A stretch of DNA of 64,000 bases from Jatrophihabitans sp964252635. GTDB lineage: Bacteria; Actinomycetota; Actinomycetes; Mycobacteriales; Jatrophihabitantaceae. The stretch spans positions 1-64,000 of the forward strand of contig NZ_CAXUNP010000017.1 in assembly GCF_964252635.1 (NCBI RefSeq). Reading direction: 5' to 3'. Positions 11,714 to 19,870 of this stretch are shown here, piece after piece. Every line of letters starts with the position of its first letter. The stretch's first letter is position 1. Below the pieces are notes generated by a model. It made no database searches. It saw nothing but the letters and a program-made list of their open reading frames with translations, and was not told the origin of the DNA. Made by a program: the position numbers and the translations under genes.

Positions 11714-12556
11714 TCAGCCCGCCAACCTGACGCTGGTCGTCGAACCCCAGATCGCGAAGGACAGGAAGAAGTCGATGATCGTCGTCGCGACGATCGCGAG
11801 GCGGACAGCCCGACCGACCGCCACACCCACGCCGGCCGGTCCGCCGGAGGCCGTGTAGCCGAAGTAGCAGTGCGTCAGGATGATCACGAACGCGAAGACG
11901 AGCACCTTGAAGAAGGACCAGATGACGTCCTCGGGCGGCAGGAACAGGTGGAAGTAGTGCGAGTAGGTGCCCGCCGAATCGCCGTAGTAGTAGACGACGA
12001 TCGCGTACGACGCGAGGTAGGACGTCAGCAGCCCGATGACGTAGAGCGGGATGACGGCGATGAAGCCCGCGATCATCCGGGTGGTGACGAGGAAGGGCAG
12101 GCTGGGCACCGCCATGACCTCGAGGGCGTCAACCTCTTCGCTGATGCGCATGGCGCCGAGCTGTGCGGTGAATCCGCAGCCGACGGTGGCCGAGAGTGCA
12201 AGGCCGGCGACCAGCGGCGCGATCTCGCGGGTGTTGAAGAACGCGGTGATGAACCCCGAGTAGGACTCGACGCCGAGCACCTGCAGCGCCTGGTAACCCT
12301 GCAGGCCGACCTCGGTGCCGGTGAAGAACGACAGGAAGCCGATGACCCCGACCGTGCCGCCGATGATCGCCAGTGACCCGCTGCCGAAGACCACCTCGGA
12401 CAGCAGGCGCATCGTCTCCTTCTTGTAGCGCGTGATCGTGCGCGGCGTCCACGCGATGGCGCGCCCGTAGAACGACATCTGCTCGCCGAAGTCGTCGAGC
12501 ACGCCCAGCGGAACGGTGAAAGCCTTCTTCGCGTTCGCGATCAGGTCGGTTGCCAT
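11714..12556 (-). CDS. yrbEB: MlaE/YrbE family permease B
   Basis: Second permease subunit of the Mce ABC importer, 280 residues, with five or so hydrophobic spans. The MlaE signature is visible as GCGFTAQLGAMRISEEVDAL followed by EVMAVPS. It pairs with YrbEA in the inner membrane. It begins one base after the yrbEA stop and is followed at once by mceA, the standard mce order. The ATG at 12556 gives a normal family length. Confidence 0.95.
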   Translation of the reverse strand: MATDLIANAKKAFTVPLGVLDDFGEQMSFYGRAIAWTPRTITRYKKETMRLLSEVVFGSGSLAIIGGTVGVIGFLSFFTGTEVGLQGYQALQVLGVESYSGFITAFFNTREIAPLVAGLALSATVGCGFTAQLGAMRISEEVDALEVMAVPSLPFLVTTRMIAGFIAVIPLYVIGLLTSYLASYAIVVYYYGDSAGTYSHYFHLFLPPEDVIWSFFKVLVFAFVIILTHCYFGYTASGGPAGVGVAVGRAVRLAIVATTIIDFFLSFAIWGSTTSVRLAG

Positions 12557-12557
12557 G

Positions 12558-13334
12558 TCACGACCCCTTCGCCGGTACGACTTCGAAGTACACCGCGGTG
12601 ATCACGAAGTTCACCGCGAACAGCAGCATGAACGTGATGACCACGGACTGGTTGACGGCGTCACCCACGCCCTTGGGGCCGCCACCGGCGTTCAATCCCT
12701 TGTAGGAGGCGACGACGCCGGCGAGCAGGCCGAAGATCAGCGCCTTGATCTCGCCGGTGTAGAGGTCGGGCAGCTGCGCGAGCGCGGAGAAGCTCGCGAG
12801 ATAGGCACCGGGCGTACCGCCCTGCAGGACGACGTTGAAGAAGTAACCGCCGGCGACGCCGACGACACACACCAGGCCGTTCAGGAAGACCGAGATCATC
12901 ATGCAGGACAGCACGCGCGGGACCACGAGCCGCTGGACCGGCGAGATGCCCAGCACCTCCATCGCGTCGATCTCGTCGCGGATCTTGCGGCTGCCGAGGT
13001 CGGCGCAGATGGCCGAGCCGCCGGCACCGGAGATGAGCAGCGCGCACACGATCGGGCTGGCCTCGCGGATGATGGCGAGCACCGACGCCGAACCGGTGAA
13101 CGACTGCGCGCCGATCTGCTCGGCGAGCGTGCCGAGTTCGAGGGCGATGACCGCGCCGAACGGGATCGCGACCATCATCGTCGGGAAGATCGTCACGCTG
13201 GCGATGAACCACGCCTGCTGGATGAACTCCCGTACCTGGAAGGGCCGCTTGAACGTGTACCGGCCGACGTCCAGGAACATCGCGAAGAGGCTGCCTGCCT
13301 GCTTCACGCCGCCGACGGGCGATAAGGACACCAT
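12558..13334 (-). CDS. yrbEA: MlaE/YrbE family permease A
   Basis: First permease subunit of the Mce importer, 258 residues and multispanning. The MlaE motif is GSAICADLGSRKIRDEIDAM followed by EVLGISP, the loop that contacts the ATPase. The ATG at 13334 shares one base with the mkl stop (TGATG), so the ATPase and permease are translationally coupled. Start and length match the family. Confidence 0.95.
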   Translation of the reverse strand: MVSLSPVGGVKQAGSLFAMFLDVGRYTFKRPFQVREFIQQAWFIASVTIFPTMMVAIPFGAVIALELGTLAEQIGAQSFTGSASVLAIIREASPIVCALLISGAGGSAICADLGSRKIRDEIDAMEVLGISPVQRLVVPRVLSCMMISVFLNGLVCVVGVAGGYFFNVVLQGGTPGAYLASFSALAQLPDLYTGEIKALIFGLLAGVVASYKGLNAGGGPKGVGDAVNQSVVITFMLLFAVNFVITAVYFEVVPAKGS

Positions 13335-14446
13335 CAGCTGTTACCGGACCCCGCGGTCTCCCGCTCGCGGGTCTGCTGGCCGTCCCGTCCGTTGTCGCTG
13401 TCGTCGTTGTCGTCGGCGTTGTCGTTCTGGTGTTCCTTCTGCAGCTTCTTCATCTTCTCGGCCTCGCGGTCCTCTTCGGCCATCAGCCGCTTGATCGCGT
13501 CCTGCGCTTGCTCGGGCAGCGTGTGCATGTTGTCCAGCACCCGCTGGCGGCGGCGCGCGACGGCCTTGCGCTCGGGCACACCGGGCGAGCAGGTCATCTG
13601 CAGCGGGACGCCGGAGACTTCCTCGCCGCCGTCGCGCATGCCCTGCTCGAACATGGCCTGCTCGGCGGCCATCTGCGCGGCGTCCTTCTCCTCGCTCATG
13701 CCGATCGGGCCGTTCATGTTGCCGTTGAGGAACTGCTTGATGACCGGCTCCTCGCTGGTCAGCAGCACCTCGCGGGGGCCGAACATCACCAGCTCGCGGC
13801 GAAAGAGCATGCCCAGGTTGTCCGGCACGGACCGCGCCATGTTGATGTTGTGCGTGACGATGAGGAACGTGGCGTCGGTCTGCGCGTTGATGTCGAGGAA
13901 CAGCTGGGCGATGTAGGTCGTGCGAACCGGATCCAGGCCGGAGTCGGGCTCGTCCACGAGGATGATCTCCGGGTTGAGCACCAGAGCCCGGGCCAGCCCG
14001 GCACGCTTGCGCATACCACCGGAGATCTCGCCCGGCAGCTTGCCCTCGGCCCCGGCCAGGCCGACCATGTCCATCTTCTCCATGACGATGTCACGGATGT
14101 CGCTCTCGCTCTTCTTGGTGTGCTCGCGCAGCGGGAACGCGACGTTGTCGTAGAGGCTCATGGAGCCGAACAGCGCGCCGTCCTGGAACAGCACACCGAA
14201 CAGCTTGCGAATGTCGTAGAGCTGGCTTTCCTTGCAGTGCGCGATGTCGACGTCGCGGATGAAGATGGAACCCTTGTCCGGCTTGAGCAGCCCGATGAGG
14301 GATTTCAGGAACACCGACTTGCCGGTGCCGGACGGGCCGAGCAAGGCACTGACCTCACCCGGCGGCAGGGTGAGCGTGACGTCGCCCCAGATGGTCTGGC
14401 GCCCGAACTTCTTCGTCAGTTCGTGGACTGCGACTTCAACTCCCAC
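13334..14446 (-). CDS. mkl: Mce transporter ATPase (Mkl/MlaF-like)
   Basis: ATP-binding subunit that powers the Mce importer, 370 residues. Visible motifs are Walker A GPSGTGKS (37-44), a Q-loop (FQDG), the ABC signature ISGGM (141-145) and Walker B ILVDEPDSGLDP. After the ABC domain there is a long C-terminal extension with a charged, Asp/Asn/Lys-rich end, as in mycobacterial Mkl. The GTG at 14446 is preferred because GGAGG lies eight bases upstream and the protein then begins right before the ABC fold. It is the first gene of the operon and lies between rplL and rpoB, where M. tuberculosis also has mkl. Confidence 0.93.
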   Translation of the reverse strand: MGVEVAVHELTKKFGRQTIWGDVTLTLPPGEVSALLGPSGTGKSVFLKSLIGLLKPDKGSIFIRDVDIAHCKESQLYDIRKLFGVLFQDGALFGSMSLYDNVAFPLREHTKKSESDIRDIVMEKMDMVGLAGAEGKLPGEISGGMRKRAGLARALVLNPEIILVDEPDSGLDPVRTTYIAQLFLDINAQTDATFLIVTHNINMARSVPDNLGMLFRRELVMFGPREVLLTSEEPVIKQFLNGNMNGPIGMSEEKDAAQMAAEQAMFEQGMRDGGEEVSGVPLQMTCSPGVPERKAVARRRQRVLDNMHTLPEQAQDAIKRLMAEEDREAEKMKKLQKEHQNDNADDNDDSDNGRDGQQTRERETAGSGNS

Positions 14447-14759
14447 GAGCAAGCCCTCCGCTTGGTGCACCCCGGTCACGACGCACGACAGATGCATTTG
14501 CCCGGTTCGAAACCGCATGTCTACTCGCCGGTAACGCAAGTGTCGCGACCCAGCGTCGCACATTTTTCCCTGTGACGCTCGTCAAAGTTCTTACGCGATC
14601 GGTTACGGCGGGTATCGAATTTATCAAGATCATCAACGCCTGGTCCGGGACCCAGGTGGAGCCTGTGCGGCACCGCAGCCGAGGCTGGTCGGCAGCGGTG
14701 TGTGCTCGCCGGTCCAGTATCGAGGCGACGACGCGCCGCTCGAGACCGCAGGGAGACAG
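14447..14759. promoter_or_regulatory. Divergent intergenic region, mce operon / asparaginase
   Basis: The 313-base gap between two divergent genes must carry promoters for both. On the minus strand a TTGACG is followed 17 bases later by TGTGCG, upstream of mkl; the -35 is good, the -10 poor. An AT-rich patch at about 14605-14640 is the most promoter-like part. No gene or repeat is seen. Confidence 0.35.
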
Positions 14760-15728
14760 ATGACCGCACCGGACGCCCAGTTGGTCGTCAGTACACGTGG
14801 CGATGTCGTGGAGTCATGGCACCGCGGCCGCGTCGTCGTGCTGCATGGGGAGCGCGTGCTCACCCTCGGCGATGTCCACACGCCGGTCTACGCGCGGTCG
14901 GCGCTCAAACCGCTGCAGGCGACTGCCCTCGCTGCCGCGGGTTTCGTGCCCGCCCCGGCCGAGCTCGCCCTCGCCGCCGCGAGCCACAGCGGCGAGGACG
15001 TGCACCTGCGCGGCGTGCGGCGCATCCTGGCCGGCGCCGGGCTCGTCGAGGCGGATCTCCAGTGCCCGCCGGCGCTCCCCAGCGAGCCGGCGGCGCTCGC
15101 CGCGTACCTGCGGTCGGGCGCAACCGCGGCACCCGTGTGCCACAACTGCTCGGGCAAGCACGCGGCCATGGTCGCCACCTGCGCGGGCGCCGGGTGGCCG
15201 GTGGGCGACTACCTGCTGCGCGACCACCCGCTGCAGGTCGCGATCGCCGCCGAGATCGAGCGCCGTACCGGTGCGGCCATTGCCGCGACCAGCGTCGACG
15301 GCTGCGGCGCGCCGGCGCACGCCGTGTCGCTGACCGCATTGGCGACGGCGTTCGCCTCCCTGGCCGGGGCACCGGCAGACTCCGCGGCCGGCCGGGTGTG
15401 CGCGGCCATGCGGGCCCAACCGCACTTGGTCGGCGGCACCGGCCGTCCGGTCAGCGAGCTGATGGCCGAGGTCGACGGCCTGGTGTGCAAGGACGGCGCC
15501 GAGGGCGTGTGGGCGGCGGCCCTGCCGGACGGGCGGGCGTTCGCGGCCAAGGTCGACGACGGCGCATCGCGCGCGCTCGGGCCGCTGCTCGCCACCGTGC
15601 TCGAGGCCTGGGGGTTCGACGGCCCTGCGGTGCGTAGCTGGGCCGCGGTGCCGGTGCTCGGCGGCGGGCGGCCCGTCGGCGACGTGCGCGCCGCCCCGCA
15701 ACTGCGCGCCCTGCTCGCCTCGGCCTGA
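14760..15728 (+). CDS. L-asparaginase, AnsA/RhAIII-like (asparaginase II family)
   Basis: Hydrolyses L-asparagine to aspartate and ammonia; 322 residues, probably cytoplasmic as no signal peptide is seen. Family motifs are RSALK (S47, K50, the SxxK pair), SHSGE (75-79), CSGKH (C130, K133) and DGCGAP (C182). In the Rhizobium etli enzyme ReAV the matching Ser/Lys residues form the active site and the Cys/Lys/Cys set binds zinc. The ATG at 14760 follows a GGGAGAC site; an upstream GTG lacks one. It stands alone, convergent with rplL and divergent from the mce operon. Confidence 0.88.
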   Translation: MTAPDAQLVVSTRGDVVESWHRGRVVVLHGERVLTLGDVHTPVYARSALKPLQATALAAAGFVPAPAELALAAASHSGEDVHLRGVRRILAGAGLVEADLQCPPALPSEPAALAAYLRSGATAAPVCHNCSGKHAAMVATCAGAGWPVGDYLLRDHPLQVAIAAEIERRTGAAIAATSVDGCGAPAHAVSLTALATAFASLAGAPADSAAGRVCAAMRAQPHLVGGTGRPVSELMAEVDGLVCKDGAEGVWAAALPDGRAFAAKVDDGASRALGPLLATVLEAWGFDGPAVRSWAAVPVLGGGRPVGDVRAAPQLRALLASA

Positions 15729-15806
15729 CGTCGACACATGCCGTTCCGCCACCGTCTCGGCCGAGTGAGACGGATGCCGCGGCGGTCGTCTGGCCGCAGA
15801 CGCCGC

Positions 15807-15839
15807 GAGGGCGGCCCGCGACGTGCGCGGACCGCCCTC
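15807..15839. terminator. Hairpin between convergent asparaginase and rplL
   Basis: An inverted repeat of GAGGGCGG/CCGCCCTC with an inner CCGCG/CGCGG and a 5-base loop lies between two convergent genes. No T-tract follows, so it may act as a bidirectional GC-rich terminator. Confidence 0.6.
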
Positions 15840-15872
15840 GGCGGATAGTGCGGTGTTGCCGGTGAACAGGTC

Positions 15873-16259
15873 TTACTTGACGGTCACCGTGGCGCCGGCG
15901 CCCTCGAGGGCCTCCTTGGCCTTGTCGGCGGCCTCCTTGTTGACCTTCTCCAGCAGCGGCTTCGGTGCGCCGTCGACGAGGTCCTTGGCCTCCTTCAGGC
16001 CGAGGCTCGTGAGCGTGCGCACCTCCTTGATGACCTGGATCTTCTTGTCGCCGGCAGCCTCGAGGATGACGTCGAACTCGTCCTGCTCCGCCTCGGCCTC
16101 GGCCGGAGCGGCGGCGCCGCCGCCGGCAGCCGCGACCGCGACGGGCGCGGCAGCGGTGACGTCGAAGGTCTCCTCGAACTGCTTCACGAACTCGCTGAGC
16201 TCCAGGAGGGTCATCTCCTTGAAGGAGTCGAGCAGCTCGTCGGTGCTGAGCTTCGCCAT
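15873..16259 (-). CDS. rplL: 50S ribosomal protein L7/L12
   Basis: Stalk protein of the large ribosomal subunit that recruits translation GTPases, 128 residues. It has the N-terminal dimerisation helices, an Ala/Gly-rich hinge (about residues 36-58) and the C-terminal domain with KIQVIKEVRTLTSLGLKEAK. It follows rplJ by 65 bases on the same strand, forming the usual rplJL unit, and ends before the 15807-15839 hairpin. Confidence 0.98.
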   Translation of the reverse strand: MAKLSTDELLDSFKEMTLLELSEFVKQFEETFDVTAAAPVAVAAAGGGAAAPAEAEAEQDEFDVILEAAGDKKIQVIKEVRTLTSLGLKEAKDLVDGAPKPLLEKVNKEAADKAKEALEGAGATVTVK

Positions 16260-16324
16260 GATGGCGTCCTTTCTGTGGTGCCGGATGAGCCGGCGTGGAT
16301 GGATGCGCTCGTGAACGAGCGCGG

Positions 16325-16969
16325 TTACTCCGCCGGCTCGGCGGGGGTTTCGGGTGCTGCGTCGTCCGACGCAGCGGGTGCCTCGGCGTCGACCGCCTCA
16401 GCGGCGGCGTCGGCGGAACCGGTCTCGGCCACAGCGGCCTCGGCGGTACCGGCGTCGCCGGGCTTCTTCTCTTCCAGGGCCTTGGCCAGGCGTGCCATCT
16501 GCGACAGCGGGGCCTGGAACAGACCGGCTGCACGGGTCGGGAGGGCCTTGAGGCCACCGGCCAGCTTGGCGAGCAGGACCTCACGCGACTCGAGGTCGGC
16601 GATCTTGCCGATCTCGGTGGCATCGAGCGCCTTGCCGTCGAGCACGCCGCCCTTGATCACGAGCAGCGGGTTGGTCTTCGCGAAGTCACGCAGACCCTTG
16701 GCCGCCTCGACGGCGTCGCCCTTGACGAATGCGATCGCCGTCGGGCCGACGAGCAGGGACTGGTCGAGCGGAACCCCGGCGTCGGTCGCGGCACGCTTGG
16801 TCAGGGTGTTCTTGACGACCGCGTAGGTCGTGTCGCGGCCCAGGGCACGGCGCAGGTCACTGATCTGCTTGACGGTGAGCCCGCGGTACTCGGTGACGAC
16901 CGCGGCCGACGAGCTGGTGAAGTGCTCGGTGATCTCGTCGACGGCACTGAACTTCTCGGAACTCGGCAT
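16325..16969 (-). CDS. rplJ: 50S ribosomal protein L10
   Basis: Base of the ribosomal stalk, binding 23S rRNA and L7/L12 dimers. The typical N-terminal part includes TEYRGLTVKQISDLRRALG and VVKNTLTKRA. At 214 residues it is longer than most (about 170-180) because of an acidic Ala/Glu-rich C-terminal tail of about 45 residues. The ATG at 16969 follows GAGAGGAGG. Excess L10/L12 usually represses this operon through its mRNA leader. Confidence 0.97.
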   Translation of the reverse strand: MPSSEKFSAVDEITEHFTSSSAAVVTEYRGLTVKQISDLRRALGRDTTYAVVKNTLTKRAATDAGVPLDQSLLVGPTAIAFVKGDAVEAAKGLRDFAKTNPLLVIKGGVLDGKALDATEIGKIADLESREVLLAKLAGGLKALPTRAAGLFQAPLSQMARLAKALEEKKPGDAGTAEAAVAETGSADAAAEAVDAEAPAASDDAAPETPAEPAE

Positions 16970-17164
16970 CTACTGCCTCCTCTCATGCTTCGAGCCGGTC
17001 GCCGTGCGGCGCGGGCTCAGAGACGAGAAACGCCCCGGCGCAGGGCGCACGGGGCGGCGGCAAGCCGATCCGGTGCCATCCTGCGCGGGCCGCTCCGACG
17101 CTTCGGAGCTTTGGTCACGTGTGCGCACGCGACAACCAGCGGTCTTCGGGTGGAACTGACGCCC
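16970..17164 (-). ncRNA. rplJ mRNA leader (L10 leader-like)
   Basis: About 190 bases of untranslated leader precede rplJ on the minus strand. It contains the block GAAGACCGCTGGTTG and several GC-rich inverted segments. L10-binding leaders are known upstream of rplJ in many bacteria, and this position, length and block fit. The fold was judged by eye. Confidence 0.55.
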
Positions 17165-17194
17165 ACTGTACGCAGCGCGGCGAGCGTCGGCCAA
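17165..17194 (-). promoter_or_regulatory. Candidate rplJL promoter
   Basis: TTGGCC and TACAGT are spaced by 18 bases on the minus strand, immediately downstream of the CHAT gene stop and about 190 bases before rplJ. This would give rplJL its own promoter despite the preceding same-strand gene. Confidence 0.55.
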
Positions 17195-17195
17195 A

Positions 17196-19826
17196 TCAGC
17201 CGGCGCCGTAGGCCACGAAGGAATGGGCGATCGCGTACGACAACGGCTGGTCCGCGTCCAACCGCGCGTCGCGCAGGGCCTCGGCGGTGCTCGCACCGGC
17301 CCGCAGCCCGGTGTGCAGCCGTTGCGCGAACGGCACCGCGGCCAGGTCCGACACCGGCACGGCGGCGGCGATCATCCCGGCCATGCCGAGGGGAACCAGC
17401 GCGCTGGCCAGCCCGAGCGCCTCGTCCGCGCCGGCCGGCGACACCGTCCCGCTGTCGCAGCAGGACAGGACGAGACGGTGCGGCGCTCGCCGCAACGTCT
17501 GCAGGTCGTAGACGGTGAGCGGCCCGTCGTCGAGGTGCAGGGCCGAGAACATCGGGTTGTCGCTGCGGAAGCTGCCGTGGGCGGCGACGTGCGCCAGCGC
17601 CGCCCCCTCCAGCGTCGCGAGCACCTGCTCGGCCCCGGCCGAGCCCGTCCGGACGACGCGGGCCGCCGGGTACATATCGGCCAGGACGTCCACCTCGGCG
17701 ACGGCCTGCGGCAGGTCCGGCCCGGCGATCAGCGCCGTGTGCGCGCCGGCGGGCGGCGTGGCCGCGCGGGCCGTGGACCACGAATCGACCGAGGCCGCGA
17801 TGTGCAGCGTCCGCTCGCGCAGGGCGGGCAGCACCCCCCAGGGCGCGGACGTCAGCGAGGCGGGCGGGACGATCACGACCGGGCCGTCGCCGAGCTCGGC
17901 GGCGGCCTCGCCCAGGACGGCGTCCTGGAGGGCCTGCGCCTGCGCCGGGAGGATCTCGCGGGCGCGCGCGGCGACCCGCCGGTTCGTCATCCGGCGCAGG
18001 CTGAACCGGGCGAACTCGACCGCTCTGAGCGCGTCGGCGTGCTGACCGGCCTCGTGGTGGCGTAGGCCGGCGCGGTCGGCGACGAGCACGTGCACGGTGT
18101 CACCGGCCAGGAAGATCTCGACGAGGGTCGTGCCGCCGGCCGCCTGCAGAGCCACCTCGAGGGCTGCATCGACGTCGGCCCGGCCGATTGCGCCCGTGGC
18201 CGACGCGCGGTGGGTGCGGTCGCGGACGGAGCTCTCGAGCCGTGCCACCTCGCGCTCGAGACGGTCGTTGCGCTGCTGCGGCGCCGTCCGGTCCGCCAGC
18301 CTCATCCGCAGCAGCCGGAGCCGGGCCAGGTCGGCGGCCAGATGCGTGTCGCCGGAACCCGCGACCGGCGGCAACCGCAGGGTGGCCGAGCGCCACCGCT
18401 CCACCCAGCGCAGCATCAGGGCCGGGTCACCGGTGCCGACCGCGGTGGCGACCGCGAGGGACGCCAGCGGGAGGCCGTGCGACGTCGCGGTCGCCCGGGT
18501 CTCGATGGCTCCCAGGGTGGCGAGGTGGCCCTCGAGGACGGCCAGACCGTGGTCGCACGCGTCCAGCACCGCCCCGGGGCGCCCGGCGTCCTGGGCGGCG
18601 AGCGCCGTGGCCCGCCACCCGGCGACGCGCGACATGTCGGAGTGACCGGTGCGCGCGCGGCGGGCCCGGGCGAGGTGCCGGCGGGCCGTCGGCCGGTCGG
18701 CCCGGTGCAGCGCGAGCTCGCCGACCAGCAGGTTGACCTCGACCGCCTCCGGCATGTGCAGCCGGCCGGCCTCGTCGGCGATCTGCACCGCGTCGCGCAG
18801 CAGGCGCGGTGAGCGCTCCCCCGCCTGCCAGCGGGCGCGGGTGAGCGCCGCCCGCGCCAGCAGCTCGCGGCGGCCGCTGCGCAGCCCCCGGAACAGCGTC
18901 AACGCCTCGCGCGCGTAGCGACCGCCGAGCTCGCCCTGCCCGCACGCCAGCGCCGCGTCGCACGCGCGCAGCAGGGCCCGACCCCGGTACAGCCGCGACG
19001 AGTTCGGCCCGCGCAGCATGGCTACCGACTGCTCGGCGCTGACCAGCGCGTCCTCGACCAGCCCGACCGACAGCAGCGCCGCAGACTGCGAGGACGCGAC
19101 CTCCCAGGCCTGCGTCCCGGCCTCGGCGTAGGACTGCCGCGCACGGTCGTAGTAGCGCAGCGCGGCCGGGATCCGGCCCTCCAGAACCGCGGCGAGCCCG
19201 TGGTACTCGGACGACACCGCGGCCTCGTAGCGCAGCGTCGGGGCACCGCCCAGCAGCTCGTCAACCCGCGCCAGCGCCTGCTCGGCCCGTCGCGTGTCAC
19301 CGAGCTCGATGGCTGCCATCGCGAGGTTGAGCAGGGCCCGCGCCTCCCAGACGTCGTCGCCGACGCGGCGCAGCACCCGCGCGGCGTCGCGCAGCTGGTG
19401 CCCGGCCTCGGCGAACATCCCGAGCTCGCCGAGCATCGAGCCCAGGCGCACCTGGATCCGTGCGGCCTCGGCCCCGCGGACGAGGCGCAGCGCCGATTTC
19501 ATCCGCGCCAGGCCCTCGTCGCCCCGTCCGGCGAGCGCCAGCGTCACGGCCAGGGTGGCGGCCACGTCGGCCTCGCGCGACGGGCCCGCGCCCGACGCGT
19601 CCCGGTGGGCACGCCGCAGCTGGCGGAGGGCGGCGCGGACGTCACCGGCCTCCCGCAGGGCGATGCCGCGCGCCTGCCCGGCGTAGGACAGCTCGACGGG
19701 TTCGCGGGAACGGGCCAGCACGGCGTCGGCGAGGGCCAGGGTCGCGCGGGGGTTGGACAGCGCGGCGATCGGCAGCTCGGACGCGGGTGGATGCGCACCA
19801 TTCCCCACCGCACGCACCTGTGCCAC
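17196..19826 (-). CDS. TPR-CHAT caspase-like protease
   Basis: An 876-residue cytoplasmic protein. About 500 N-terminal residues are Ala/Leu/Arg-rich helix pairs of the tetratricopeptide type (for example LALAGRGDEGLARMKSALRL and ARALLNLAMAAIELGDTRRA). The C-terminal third is a CHAT domain, a caspase-fold peptidase. The catalytic dyad is visible as His750 in HVAAHGSF and Cys790 in LSCCDSG. CHAT proteases with TPRs are known in type III-E CRISPR (Csx29) and in other bacterial cell-death settings, where the TPR part senses the trigger. It diverges from the subtilase gene across only 44 bases. The GTG at 19826 is the start. Its substrate is unknown; the neighbouring small protein, sigma factor or subtilase are candidates. 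Confidence 0.88.
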   Translation of the reverse strand: MAQVRAVGNGAHPPASELPIAALSNPRATLALADAVLARSREPVELSYAGQARGIALREAGDVRAALRQLRRAHRDASGAGPSREADVAATLAVTLALAGRGDEGLARMKSALRLVRGAEAARIQVRLGSMLGELGMFAEAGHQLRDAARVLRRVGDDVWEARALLNLAMAAIELGDTRRAEQALARVDELLGGAPTLRYEAAVSSEYHGLAAVLEGRIPAALRYYDRARQSYAEAGTQAWEVASSQSAALLSVGLVEDALVSAEQSVAMLRGPNSSRLYRGRALLRACDAALACGQGELGGRYAREALTLFRGLRSGRRELLARAALTRARWQAGERSPRLLRDAVQIADEAGRLHMPEAVEVNLLVGELALHRADRPTARRHLARARRARTGHSDMSRVAGWRATALAAQDAGRPGAVLDACDHGLAVLEGHLATLGAIETRATATSHGLPLASLAVATAVGTGDPALMLRWVERWRSATLRLPPVAGSGDTHLAADLARLRLLRMRLADRTAPQQRNDRLEREVARLESSVRDRTHRASATGAIGRADVDAALEVALQAAGGTTLVEIFLAGDTVHVLVADRAGLRHHEAGQHADALRAVEFARFSLRRMTNRRVAARAREILPAQAQALQDAVLGEAAAELGDGPVVIVPPASLTSAPWGVLPALRERTLHIAASVDSWSTARAATPPAGAHTALIAGPDLPQAVAEVDVLADMYPAARVVRTGSAGAEQVLATLEGAALAHVAAHGSFRSDNPMFSALHLDDGPLTVYDLQTLRRAPHRLVLSCCDSGTVSPAGADEALGLASALVPLGMAGMIAAAVPVSDLAAVPFAQRLHTGLRAGASTAEALRDARLDADQPLSYAIAHSFVAYGAG

Positions 19827-19870
19827 GCTCGAAGCCTAGATGTCGTAGAGCCCTTGCCGGAGGACGTTCC
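19827..19870. promoter_or_regulatory. Very short divergent promoter region, CHAT / subtilase
   Basis: Only 44 bases separate the two start codons. On the minus strand TAGGCT (19833-19838) lies six bases before the CHAT GTG, which would give a leaderless mRNA. On the plus strand TAGATG (19837-19842) sits at -10 distance from a start near 19849, followed by GGAGGA before the subtilase ATG. The two -10 candidates share bases at a CTAG. No good -35 is seen for either. Confidence 0.35.

Noticed and set aside
17196..19826. CHAT protease as part of a type III-E CRISPR (Craspase) locus
   Set aside because: No gRAMP/Cas7-11, no repeats and no Csx30 match are seen in the window.
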